Source: DASSBQ01 sp040981125
GTDB lineage: Bacteria; Nitrospirota; Nitrospiria; Nitrospirales; Nitrospiraceae
DNA length: 64,000 nt
Reading direction: 5' to 3'
Assembly: GCA_040981125.1 (NCBI GenBank)
Contig: JANRMQ010000005.1
Span: 124,001 to 188,000 of the forward strand
Shown: piece after piece, positions 8,238-16,852 of the stretch
Layout of the letters: the number at the start of each line of letters is the position of its first letter
How positions within the stretch are numbered: position 1 is the stretch's first letter
Made by a program: the position numbers and the translations under genes
Notes under the pieces: model-generated
Database searches by the model: none
Told to the model about the DNA's origin: nothing
What the model saw: only the letters and a program-made list of their open reading frames with translations

Positions 8238-9746
8238 TCAAGAAACCGAATTCCCGGCCGGCAACAACCTCTGAGCGCGGGACCAAGGCCCATCCGATCG
8301 AATCTCCCGCGCGTCGCCGCTCAGAATGATGCGCTCGCGTGCGATTCCCGCCGCCCCGACGAGAAAACAACTCGCCACGCGAGGCGCTTCGTCCACGATC
8401 AAGACATCGAATCGGACCCGCTTGAACAAGGGATCCGTGAGCACACGGCCGGCCGTCGTGACCAGCAACCGGCGATTCTGCACGAAGGCCTGGCGGTTCG
8501 TATCTTCCTCTGCGGCGAGCAACTCGCGGATTTTCCTCGTCCCGCCCAGCCGCTGGATCTCCTCTTTCAGCTCCTGAAACTCGGGCTTCATATCTTTCGG
8601 CACGGCGGCTTCGGGGATCAGCTCATCGATTCGTCGCTTCGCCACGTCAAGCTCGCGTCGCAAGCCGTCGATTTGCCCCTCGTGAATTTGGCGATATTCC
8701 CGCAACGTCTCCACATTCTTCCCGACCGCCTGCATGGTCAATCGCTTCCAGAGCGGGATTCTTTCGTAATCGGCCAGCGTCGCCTCAATCTCTTTGATCT
8801 TGCCTTGCAGCTCGCTCAACTGGGTCAGCAGCCGCCATTCGAGCAAGCGCACTTCATCGAGATCTCGCTGCTTCTGCGCCTTGTAAGAAAGCAACGGCGT
8901 CAGCTCTCGAAACCGCTCATACTTCCGCCGCAGGCTCGCCTTATCGGCTCGTGATTTTGCATAGAACTGATGCATCTGAGCCTCGAACCCCAATTCCCGC
9001 AAGGCCATCCCGGCCGCGTCCCTGGCCAACGCCATTTCATAACGGGTCAGCCAGCTCCTGAATGAAAGGCCGGCGCCTTTCATGACGCGAGCAACCAGAC
9101 CGGTCAACAGATCGGCGGAATGATGATCGGGGCTGATCAGCAGTATGCGCTTGTTGCCGCGGATCAATTCCAAAGCCGTCGTAGCCAACTTTTGCCGCCG
9201 CGCGGCTGCATCCTCCTGCCAGAACATGGTGAGCACTGAAGTGGAGCTCAGGCCTTGAATAGCCGAGGGATCTCCCGTTTCCGCCATCTCAAACAAGGGC
9301 AATAGTCGCTCGGCCGGACCCAGCGTGTAGCGCTCCCCCATTTTCGCCATGTCCCCATGCCGTTCTGCAGCCAGCGATAAAAACCCTGCGGCATCCGGGA
9401 CCAACGTGCCAATGGAAGGAGTGTCGCCCAGCGGATCGAACGTTTGCACCAGTACCTGCCCGCCGTCCTGCGCCAAGACAAACCCTTCGGTCGATTCACC
9501 TTCATCGGCAGGAATCACCGTCACGGGAATATCAGGGGGTAGAACAGTTCCGGCCGGCACGCTCCACTCATAGAGGTGCAACGTCCCCGCTTGTTCGATC
9601 AACCGGCCCCCGGAGAGCGCGATCGGTCGATCCGCGGATTGTCCGGCGTAATGTTGCGCCTCACGCTCCAGGCGGGACGCCGTCTGTTCACTAAAGTCCC
9701 GGACAGTTTCCGGAAAATGATTCCGCTCCTGGCCGCCCGGCATCAT
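8238..9746 (-). CDS. degenerate superfamily 1 helicase-like protein
   Basis: A 502-residue protein starting near 9746 (two adjacent ATGs). A longer frame to 10037 lies antisense to rplI and is rejected. Recognisable are an N-terminal beta-rich region, a motif Ia-like strand (GNKRILLISPDHHSADLLTG), a long coiled-coil (LRRKYERF to KRRIDELIPEA), and a Walker B/motif II and III pair (FDVLIVDEAPR, RIILSGDAREI), all typical of UPF1/Dna2-like helicases. The P-loop position reads LTMFWQEDAAARRQK with no GKT/S, and the chain ends right after motif III, so the second RecA domain is missing. It is probably not an active helicase. Confidence 0.65.
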   Translation of the reverse strand: MMPGGQERNHFPETVRDFSEQTASRLEREAQHYAGQSADRPIALSGGRLIEQAGTLHLYEWSVPAGTVLPPDIPVTVIPADEGESTEGFVLAQDGGQVLVQTFDPLGDTPSIGTLVPDAAGFLSLAAERHGDMAKMGERYTLGPAERLLPLFEMAETGDPSAIQGLSSTSVLTMFWQEDAAARRQKLATTALELIRGNKRILLISPDHHSADLLTGLVARVMKGAGLSFRSWLTRYEMALARDAAGMALRELGFEAQMHQFYAKSRADKASLRRKYERFRELTPLLSYKAQKQRDLDEVRLLEWRLLTQLSELQGKIKEIEATLADYERIPLWKRLTMQAVGKNVETLREYRQIHEGQIDGLRRELDVAKRRIDELIPEAAVPKDMKPEFQELKEEIQRLGGTRKIRELLAAEEDTNRQAFVQNRRLLVTTAGRVLTDPLFKRVRFDVLIVDEAPRVASCFLVGAAGIARERIILSGDAREIRSDGPWSRAQRLLPAGNSVS

Positions 9747-9890
9747 TCGGCTCGCCTCCTGTGGTGCATTCCTTCTGAAAAGAACCGGTATCTTAATGAT
9801 CCGCCAAGCGACCTGTCCAGCCGACAATTCATTGACTTTTCGCCGCCCCCCCAGTATCCTCTTTTTCTTTCCAACAGAAGGAGTTGCAGT

Positions 9891-10379
9891 ATGAAAGTGA
9901 TTCTCCAGGAGACGCTCGAGGGCGTCGGCAATCTCGGGGACCTGCTCGATGTGTCCCCTGGATTTGCACGAAATTATTTGCTGCCTCGCCACAAGGCCGT
10001 GGAGGCCAATAACCGGAATATCAAAGAATTCGAACATGCCAAGCGCGTGACAGCCGAGAAGGCCAAGAAAGAGCGGCTAGAGATCGAGGGATTCGCCAAG
10101 AAAGTATCGACGGTCTCACTGACCATGCCGATGCAGGTCGGCAAAGACGACAAGCTCTTTGGATCGGTCACGGCCAAGGACATTGCCGAAGGATTGGCGG
10201 AACAAGGATTCACGGTGGATCGCCGGAAGATTCAATTGCCGCAACCGATCAAGGAACTGGGTACCTTTGCTATTGCGGTGAAACTGCCGCGCGACGTGGC
10301 GGCGTCGATTTCGGTGCATGTCGTCAAGAAGCAGGAGCCCGAGGCGCCGGCCGCGGAGTTAAAGACAGCGGAAGAATAA
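9891..10379 (+). CDS. rplI: 50S ribosomal protein bL9
   Basis: A 162-residue protein beginning MKVILQETLEGVGNLGDLLDVSPGFARNYLLP, the universal bL9 N-terminal domain that binds 23S rRNA. A long connecting helix and the C-terminal domain (KLFGSVTAKDIAEGLAEQG, IKELGTFAIAVKLP) follow. AGAAGGAG precedes the ATG, so longer upstream readings are wrong. The tail PEAPAAELKTAEE is a slight extension over the 149-residue E. coli protein. The usual partners rpsF and rpsR are not adjacent; glyA follows after a short repeat. Confidence 0.96.
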   Translation: MKVILQETLEGVGNLGDLLDVSPGFARNYLLPRHKAVEANNRNIKEFEHAKRVTAEKAKKERLEIEGFAKKVSTVSLTMPMQVGKDDKLFGSVTAKDIAEGLAEQGFTVDRRKIQLPQPIKELGTFAIAVKLPRDVAASISVHVVKKQEPEAPAAELKTAEE

Positions 10380-10380
10380 T

Positions 10381-10470
10381 GAGCCTGGAGAGATGTGCGT
10401 CTCGGCGCACAGGGGCTGGGCGGGTGAGCCTGGCGAAATGTGCGTCTCGGCGCACAGGGGTTGGGCGGGT
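10381..10470 (+). repeat. two tandem 45-bp repeats between rplI and glyA
   Basis: Units 10381-10425 and 10426-10470 differ at only three positions. Each contains a small hairpin, GTGCG with CGCAC. They sit directly after the rplI stop and 45 bp before the glyA ATG. They may affect processing or termination between the two genes, or be a simple slippage duplication. Confidence 0.85.
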
Positions 10471-10515
10471 GAGATAGACCCTTTTTCACCATCCTGTCAG
10501 TCGACCGGAGGATTC

Positions 10516-11793
10516 ATGCAAGATATCATCGGTTCCTTGGACGCTCTCAAAACCACCGATCCCGATGTCTTTGCCGCCGTCACGTCGGAGGAGCAACGCC
10601 AGCGGGAAAAATTGCTGCTGATCGCATCGGAGAACTTCGCCAGCCCCGCGGTGCTTGCGGCGCAGGGCTGCCTCATGACCAATAAATATGCCGAGGGCTA
10701 CCCCGGCAAGCGATATTATGGCGGCTGCCAGTATGTGGATCGGGTGGAAGAGTTGGCGATCCAGCGGACGAAAGAGATCTTCGGCGCCGAACACGTGAAT
10801 GTCCAACCCCATTCGGGGTCCCAAGCGAACATGGCCGCCTATCTTTCGGTTCTTAAGCCGGGCGACACCATCCTCGGCATGGACTTGGCGCAAGGCGGAC
10901 ATCTGACCCACGGCAGCCGCGTCAATTTTTCCGGCATGATTTTCCGCGCCTTTTCCTACGGAGTGGATCGACAGAGCGGCCTCGTCGATTATGCGGCGGT
11001 CCAACGCATCGCCGAAGAGAGCCGCCCGCGCATGCTGGTGGTGGGCGCCAGCGCCTATGCCCGCACCTTGGATTTTCCAAAGTTTCAGGAGATCGCCAAG
11101 TCGGTCGGCGCCTATCTCATGGTCGATATCGCCCACATCGCGGGACTTATTGCCGCGGGGCTGCATCCCAACCCTGTGCCCTATGCCGACTTTGTCACCA
11201 CCACGACCCACAAGACGCTGCGCGGACCGCGCGGCGGCATCGTCATGTGCAAAGCCGAGCATGCCAAAGCAGTCGATAAGATCATTTTCCCCGGGCTGCA
11301 AGGCGGCCCGCTGATGCATGTCATCGCCGCCAAGGCCGTGGCCTTGAAGGAAGCGCTCGCCCCCTCGTTCAAACGCTACCAGCAACAGGTCATCGCCAAC
11401 GCGCGCGCGCTGGCGCAGGGACTCGTGGACCGCGGCTATCACATCGTTTCCGGCGGCACCGATACTCATCTGATGCTGGTGAATCTCACGAACAAAGGCG
11501 TGACGGGCAAAGAAGCCGAGACCGCCCTGGATGCAGCCGGCATCATTGTGAACAAGAACGCGGTGCCTTACGACGAGAAGCCTCCGGCCGTCGCCAGCGG
11601 TATTCGGCTGGGCAGCCCGATTGTCTCGACACGCGGCATGCGCGAACCGGAAATGCGGGAAGTCGTGTCGTTGATCGATCGCGTGTTGCAACAGCGACAG
11701 GATCAGGCGACATTGGACGCCGTGCGCGCCGAGGCCAAGGCGCTATGCGGCCGATTCCCGATCTTTCATGCCTACGACGCCTCTCCCTCTTGA
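10516..11793 (+). CDS. glyA: serine hydroxymethyltransferase
   Basis: A 425-residue PLP enzyme interconverting serine plus tetrahydrofolate and glycine plus methylene-tetrahydrofolate in the cytosol. Visible landmarks are LLIASENFASPAVL, NKYAEGYPGKRYYGG, NVQPHSGSQANMAAY and the PLP-lysine motif TTTTHKTLRGPRGG. GGAGG lies five bases before the ATG at 10516; the frame is open further upstream through the tandem repeats, but that part is not coding. Length is normal. nrdR follows 16 bases after the stop, a common pairing. Confidence 0.97.
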   Translation: MQDIIGSLDALKTTDPDVFAAVTSEEQRQREKLLLIASENFASPAVLAAQGCLMTNKYAEGYPGKRYYGGCQYVDRVEELAIQRTKEIFGAEHVNVQPHSGSQANMAAYLSVLKPGDTILGMDLAQGGHLTHGSRVNFSGMIFRAFSYGVDRQSGLVDYAAVQRIAEESRPRMLVVGASAYARTLDFPKFQEIAKSVGAYLMVDIAHIAGLIAAGLHPNPVPYADFVTTTTHKTLRGPRGGIVMCKAEHAKAVDKIIFPGLQGGPLMHVIAAKAVALKEALAPSFKRYQQQVIANARALAQGLVDRGYHIVSGGTDTHLMLVNLTNKGVTGKEAETALDAAGIIVNKNAVPYDEKPPAVASGIRLGSPIVSTRGMREPEMREVVSLIDRVLQQRQDQATLDAVRAEAKALCGRFPIFHAYDASPS

Positions 11794-11809
11794 CCAGGGA
11801 TGACGCCAG

Positions 11810-12274
11810 GTGAAGTGTCCCTTCTGCGACGATGTTGAGGACAAAGTAGTCGACTCGCGGATGGCGAAAGAAGGCGAGGTGATCCGCCGTCGCCGAGAAT
11901 GCCTGTCCTGCAAGCGACGCTTCACCACGTATGAACGGGTCGAAGAAACCATGCCGTTCGTCGTAAAAAAGGACGGGCGGCGCGAACCGTTTGACCGTTC
12001 AAAGATCGTGTCCGGGCTGAAGAAGGCCTGTGAAAAGCGGCCGATCAGCATGGCCACGATCGAGGCCGTGGCCGATCGCATCGAGAAGCGGCTTCAGGAA
12101 TTGGGCGAAACCGAGATTGCCAGCCCCCTCGTCGGCGAAGAAGTCATGAAAGAGCTCTCCCAACTGGACCAGGTCGCCTACGTTCGCTTTGCCTCCGTCT
12201 ATCGCGAGTTCAAAGACATCGACCAATTCATGGATGAGATCAAGGCGCTCGCGCAGCAGCGACGAGAACGGTAG
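11810..12274 (+). CDS. nrdR: transcriptional repressor NrdR
   Basis: A 154-residue protein with an N-terminal zinc ribbon (MKCPFC, then RRECLSCKRRFTTYERVE) and an ATP-cone domain (VVKKDGRREPFDRSKIVSGLKKACEKRPIS), the standard NrdR architecture. It senses ATP/dATP and represses ribonucleotide reductase genes by binding NrdR boxes. No reductase gene is in the window. The start codon is GTG at 11810, set by the position of the CPxC motif. Probably co-transcribed with glyA. Confidence 0.96.
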   Translation: MKCPFCDDVEDKVVDSRMAKEGEVIRRRRECLSCKRRFTTYERVEETMPFVVKKDGRREPFDRSKIVSGLKKACEKRPISMATIEAVADRIEKRLQELGETEIASPLVGEEVMKELSQLDQVAYVRFASVYREFKDIDQFMDEIKALAQQRRER

Positions 12275-12382
12275 CGCGCGATCCGCTTTCGGCCCGCATT
12301 ATCTTCGAATTCGCGATTGCACCGGAAGCGCTCATGAATAGTGCGGGTTCAGCCTGCCTTCATTCCTCCCTATTCTGATAGG

Positions 12383-13543
12383 ATGGATGACGCATCAAAC
12401 CGCAATTTCGATAGGTCGTTACTTATGGCCGCTACGCGATCGACAGCTAAACGCAAATCAGCCACGCGGGCGAGGCGCCGGCCGCCCGGCGCCACCCACG
12501 TGGCCATTATCGGCGCCGGGCACGGCGGCACCGCATTGATCGAAATTTTTGCCACGGACCCGTTGGTGCGCATTGTCGGCGTGGCGGAGATCAATCCACA
12601 CGCGCCGGGACTCTCCCTCGCCAAACGCCTCCAAATTCCCGTCACCGCCGATTACCGGCTGCTCTTGAATCTGGAGCGGCTGGATCTCGTCATCGACGTG
12701 TCCGGCAATGCCGAGGTCGGAGACCGGCTGGAAAGCTTTCACCGCATGGGCGTCACGGTCATCGGCGGCGCAAGCGCCAAATTCATGTGGCAACTGATCG
12801 AGGCCCGTATCCGCGCCACGGCTGAGATTGAAAAGACATTGAATAAGTATCAATCGTTGTACCGGCTTTACGTGAAAGAGACCGGGGCCGCGGTCACCGA
12901 AGAGCGGACCCGAATCGCCTGCGAGATCCATGACGGCCTCGTCCAAAGCCTCGCCGGCGTGAACTTCAAACTGGAGCTCTGCCAGACGCTGGTGCGTAAG
13001 GATCCGAAATCGAGCCTCGCCACGCTGCGTGAATCCAAGGCTCAGCTCAAACTCGCCATCCAGGAAGCGCGTCAGGTCATCTTCAACCTGCGGCCCTTGC
13101 AATACGACAAAATGGAGCTGATCCCGGCGCTGACCAATTATCTCCGGTCTTTTGAAACCGAGTCCCACATGAAGACCGAGTTTTCGACGTCGGGCGACGA
13201 GAATAGTCTCTTCCCCCGCACCAAAATTTTTCTCTTCCGCATCGTGCAAGAAGCGTTGAGCAACGTGCATAAGCATGCCAAAGCCAAGCGCGTGGCGGTC
13301 CGGCTGGAAATCGGCACGCGCTTGTTGCAACTGGCGATCACGGACGACGGCATCGGGTTCGACATGGAAGCGATCTTGCGCGATCCGGAAAAGTGGGATC
13401 ACTTCGGGATCCGAGGCATTCTGGAACGGGCGCGATTGGTCGGCGGCGAGGCCACGATCGATTCAAAGAAAGGGCGCGGCACCAAGATCGTGCTTCGTAT
13501 TCCCTTATCGGACAAGGAGGCGTTTCGAAATGGAAAAAATTAA
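12383..13543 (+). CDS. NarL-type sensor histidine kinase with N-terminal Rossmann domain
   Basis: A 386-residue soluble kinase. A basic N-terminal stretch precedes a Rossmann fold (residues 40-135) with the dinucleotide motif GAGHGG at 44-49 (VAIIGAGHGGTALIEIFA), then VDLVIDVSGN-type strands as in GFO/inositol dehydrogenase or CoA-binding domains. A helical linker leads to a HisKA_3 dimerisation domain (RTRIACEIHDGLVQSL, phospho-acceptor His183) and an HATPase domain (ALSNVHKHAKAKR, DDGIGFD, GIRGILERARLVGG). There are no membrane segments, so it should sense a cytosolic ligand, plausibly NAD(P)(H). The start is uncertain (GTG 12341, ATG 12383 or ATG 12425). It overlaps its response regulator by 14 bases. 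Confidence 0.88.
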   Translation: MDDASNRNFDRSLLMAATRSTAKRKSATRARRRPPGATHVAIIGAGHGGTALIEIFATDPLVRIVGVAEINPHAPGLSLAKRLQIPVTADYRLLLNLERLDLVIDVSGNAEVGDRLESFHRMGVTVIGGASAKFMWQLIEARIRATAEIEKTLNKYQSLYRLYVKETGAAVTEERTRIACEIHDGLVQSLAGVNFKLELCQTLVRKDPKSSLATLRESKAQLKLAIQEARQVIFNLRPLQYDKMELIPALTNYLRSFETESHMKTEFSTSGDENSLFPRTKIFLFRIVQEALSNVHKHAKAKRVAVRLEIGTRLLQLAITDDGIGFDMEAILRDPEKWDHFGIRGILERARLVGGEATIDSKKGRGTKIVLRIPLSDKEAFRNGKN

Positions 13544-14201
13544 GGTACTCATCGCCGACGATCATCGGGTGGTCCGAGAGGGATTGGCCGCGATCCTCCG
13601 GACCAAAGAGGACATCAATGTCATCGGCGAGGCGCAGGACGGCGCGGAAGCCGTCGAGAAAACCAGGACGCTCATGCCGGATGTCGTGCTCATGGACGTC
13701 AGCATGCCGCGGATGGGCGGGGTGGAGGCCACACGCCAGATCAAGCGCGAATTTCCGCACATCGGCATCGTGGCCCTGACCATGTACGAAGAGCAGCAAT
13801 ACATCTTCGATCTCGTCCGGGCCGGCGCGACCGGCTACCTGCTCAAGGACTCGGAATCCTCGCAAATCGTCGCTGCCATTCGCGCCATCTATCGGGGCGA
13901 ATCATTGATTCATCCGTCCGTCGCGAGCAAGATTCTCGCGGAATTTTCGTTGATGGCCCAGAAGAAGGGGAAGAAGCCGGCCTGGGTCGAGCATGACCTG
14001 ACGGAACGCGAGATCACCGTGCTGCGGCTTGTCGCCGACGGGAAGACCAACAAGGAAATCGCCAACAACCTCGACCTGAGCGAGAAGACGGTCAAAAACC
14101 ACGTGCGAAATATCTTTCACAAGCTGCAAGTCTACGACCGCACGCAAGCGGCCATTTTGGCTATTCGCAAGGGACTCATCGAACTCGAGCCGCGACCGTA
14201 A
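13530..14201 (+). CDS. NarL-family response regulator
   Basis: A 223-residue protein with a receiver domain (KVLIADDHRVVREGL; phospho-Asp in DVVLMDVSMPRMGG; Thr in VALTMYEEQ; Lys in GYLLKDS) and a C-terminal LuxR-type HTH (DLTEREITVLRLVADGKTNKEIANNLDLSEKTVKNHV). AAGGAGG precedes the ATG inside the kinase's last codons, so the two proteins are translationally coupled and form a cognate pair. Targets cannot be told from this window. Confidence 0.95.
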   Translation: MEKIKVLIADDHRVVREGLAAILRTKEDINVIGEAQDGAEAVEKTRTLMPDVVLMDVSMPRMGGVEATRQIKREFPHIGIVALTMYEEQQYIFDLVRAGATGYLLKDSESSQIVAAIRAIYRGESLIHPSVASKILAEFSLMAQKKGKKPAWVEHDLTEREITVLRLVADGKTNKEIANNLDLSEKTVKNHVRNIFHKLQVYDRTQAAILAIRKGLIELEPRP

Positions 14202-14941
14202 CAGCTGGCTCTACGAGCGAGTTCCTTTCTCATCTCCTCGGGACAAGCATACCGCCTCGCATTCCGTGAGCTTGTCGTCCCGCGTCTCTCCTTGCTTCCC
14301 TCCCCCGAAAAACCTCCTTGCTTCTCTGTTCAAGTTCGGTAGAATCGCGGCTTCATGGCGTTCGTCACAGGTGTCATGCCATGAGATTCGTCGCTTATTC
14401 CAAAGCAGCGATGTTCCATCCGTACCGACTACGTAAGCAGCGCGTGCTGTTCCCTTATCCCGAATCATCGGACGAGGCGGCCACGCCATGCTCGTCTTCT
14501 CATTTCGATTCGGACACTGATCCTTCACGGAGCCCGATGAAGAACAAGCTGGATCCGGGACTTCGCTCGAAACGGTGGGGCGCGCGGACCGGAACCCGCC
14601 GTGGTCTATGACCACGGTGCGTTGGTCAGTACCAGCTTTCCTTCTCGGCTAAGCCTCGATGGGTTTCCCCACGACTCCGGTGAAGTCGGCGGTCGCCGCT
14701 CAGCCACCGAATTATTCAAAGAAGTTTTATGGACTGCTTCGCTGATACCTGAAAGGTCGCGATGGCAAGCCGCGTGACTGGGAGACCGGGGCCGCGACTC
14801 GAAGAATACTGAGGACCGTCACGTTTCCGAAATCCGCCGGGGTGTGAAGCAACAGGAGTTCCGGACGAAAGGACCGAGAAGAGCCGCTCAAGGAGCACGG
14901 AGGTACCCGGCGTGTGCCTTGCCCGGACGCGTTGTATTTAG
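14202..14941. other. 740-bp convergent intergenic region
   Basis: It lies between the end of the two-component operon and the last gene of the catabolic island. An 8-bp perfect hairpin with a 3-base loop (CCGTGGTC at 14599-14606, GACCACGG at 14610-14617) could end either transcript, but there is no T-run. An ATG at 14381 opens a 76-codon frame without coding character. Nothing else is seen. Confidence 0.5.
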
Positions 14942-16852
14942 TCAGGACGAGCGGTCTTTCGGCAGGTAGTCGTTCAGACGGCGGCGGATGATGCCGTCCG
15001 ACAAGGTCGGATAGTACCCTTTAAGCGCTTGAGTCCCGACCTGCGCCGCAAGATAATCTTCGCCTCGCCCCAATTCGCTGAAATGCCGTTCGATCCGCCG
15101 CTTGGCGCCGGCGCAGAATGAATCCACCAATTCCCACACCGTCGTATGCCCGTCCAACCGGGTTTGTCGTTCGGCATGGAGAGCCGTAGCAATGATGGCC
15201 AGCAAATCTTCGCCGACAGCTTCGATATGCGCCTGCACCAGTTGCTCATCACGAAATGAGGCTTGAAATCGCGTCATTGCATAGAGAGTCGTTCGCGCCA
15301 GGCGCCGGCTGGTTCGTTCGACATAGCGAAGAAGCGGAAGGACCTGAGGATGCGTGAGTTCCCGACGATCCGGCACCGCTCGTCTCCGCCATTGCTTCAG
15401 ATACCACGGTAGGTAGAAGAGGCCCAGCTTGATGGCTTGCCGCATGCGCTGTAACCGGGTAACTTCATCGGCATAAAACGCTTTCGATCGATCCACATGG
15501 CGGCTCAAGGCCTCGCGCACGATAAAAGGCCGCAGAATATCCGTCGCCCCCTCGCCGATCCGATACATTTCCGCGTCTCGGACGAGTTGCTCCACTCCAA
15601 AGGCCGGCTCACCTCGTTGCTGCTTGGACTCGGCGGTCTCATACCCCATGCCGCCGAAAATGATCTGCGCGTCCCGCAGAAAGCGGATCGTATGCTCGGA
15701 GCAGAATATTTTCGCGACGGCCGCCTCGATCCGAATGTCATACCGATGTTGGTCCGCCAGATGCCAGACCAGCATCGATATCGCCTCCATGGCGAAGAGA
15801 TGGCCCGCCATGTCCCCGATGCGAATCTGTTGCGTTTGACGCTCAGCCAAAACCTTTTGAAAGGTCCGGCGATGGTTCGCCCGATCCAACGTCGGCTGCC
15901 ATGCCTGCTTCGCCATGCCCAGACAGATGGCCGGAATACTGATCCCGCGACCGACGTTCAGGATCGTCAAGGCGTACTTCAATCCCTTCCCGATATCCCC
16001 GATCAGCTGATCAGCCGGGACCGGAACATTTTCCAAGGTGATATGGGCATTCTCGATACCGCGGCATCCCTCGAACTGGCAGCGCTGGCGTACGGTGACA
16101 CCAGGACCGGCCATGTCCAGAATGAACGCTGAATGGACTCGGTCCTCCGCTCCCTTGCCGCCGGGAACCGGCAGCCATTCCGTTTTTCCCTCTCGTTCGA
16201 TCCGGCGCGCCGGCACGCGGGCGATCAATGTCACATATCGGGCGATCGGGCCGTTCGTACACCAGAGCTTCTCGCCGTTCACCAGAAACTGCGTCCCGGT
16301 CGTATCGAGCACCGCCTCCGTCTGCACATTGGCCGCATCGGAGCCCGTCATCGGCTCCGTGAGCGCAAAGGCGGAAATTGCTTCTCTCGCCACCAGCGGC
16401 AGATACTTCTTCTTCTGCTCATCGTTTCCAAAGAGAAGGATCGGCATCGCGATCCCGATCGATTGCGGCACCGCGACGGTCAAGGCGAGGATATTGCTCC
16501 AACTCGCGATCAGGGTCAGTACGCGCCCATAGTTCGTATAGGAGAACCCGAGGCCGCCGTACTCCTTCGGAATCTTCATGGCGAAGGCCCCAAGCTTAAA
16601 CAATCCCTGAATCACCTCATCGGGGATCTTGGCCTGCCGTTCGATTCTTTCCGGATCGACATGATGGATCAAAAAATTCTCGATCTGTTTGCAGAATGCC
16701 TCACCGGCGGCCTTTTCCTCGGGCGGCTCAGGCGGCGGAAGCAGCAGGTTAAAGTCGGGATGTCCATCATAAAGCCCCGCCATGAAACTCGCTCCCATGA
16801 ACCGCTCGCGGGCCTCTTCAATCCGCTCGAATCCCTTCAAGAGCCGGCTCAT
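14942..16852 (-). CDS. acyl-CoA dehydrogenase, long (VLCAD/ACAD9-like) form
   Basis: A 636-residue flavoprotein: helical N-domain, FAD/acyl-binding core (FALTEPMTGSDAANVQTEA, WCTNGPIARYVTLIARV), second helical domain (RFLRDAQIIFGGMGYE) and the catalytic base in YRIGEGATDILR (Glu at the VLCAD position). About 170 extra C-terminal residues match the long, membrane-associating subfamily rather than the 380-residue matrix type. It oxidises an acyl-CoA to the 2-enoyl-CoA, passing electrons to ETF. In this island it could serve isovaleryl-, butyryl- or longer acyl-CoA. It is the last gene of the island and overlaps the ligase gene by 4 bases. Confidence 0.92.
   Translation of the reverse strand: MSRLLKGFERIEEARERFMGASFMAGLYDGHPDFNLLLPPPEPPEEKAAGEAFCKQIENFLIHHVDPERIERQAKIPDEVIQGLFKLGAFAMKIPKEYGGLGFSYTNYGRVLTLIASWSNILALTVAVPQSIGIAMPILLFGNDEQKKKYLPLVAREAISAFALTEPMTGSDAANVQTEAVLDTTGTQFLVNGEKLWCTNGPIARYVTLIARVPARRIEREGKTEWLPVPGGKGAEDRVHSAFILDMAGPGVTVRQRCQFEGCRGIENAHITLENVPVPADQLIGDIGKGLKYALTILNVGRGISIPAICLGMAKQAWQPTLDRANHRRTFQKVLAERQTQQIRIGDMAGHLFAMEAISMLVWHLADQHRYDIRIEAAVAKIFCSEHTIRFLRDAQIIFGGMGYETAESKQQRGEPAFGVEQLVRDAEMYRIGEGATDILRPFIVREALSRHVDRSKAFYADEVTRLQRMRQAIKLGLFYLPWYLKQWRRRAVPDRRELTHPQVLPLLRYVERTSRRLARTTLYAMTRFQASFRDEQLVQAHIEAVGEDLLAIIATALHAERQTRLDGHTTVWELVDSFCAGAKRRIERHFSELGRGEDYLAAQVGTQALKGYYPTLSDGIIRRRLNDYLPKDRSS

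Noticed and set aside
9747..10037. N-terminal extension of the helicase-like gene
   Set aside because: It runs antisense through the rplI coding start; conserved sequence begins only after 9746.
10486..11691. A 401-codon open frame antisense to glyA
   Set aside because: It is a shadow of glyA in GC-rich DNA, with no ribosome site or family resemblance; glyA is unambiguous.
14381..14611. 76-codon frame downstream of the response regulator
   Set aside because: Ser/Arg-rich with no ribosome site; lies in a convergent intergenic region where no gene is expected.
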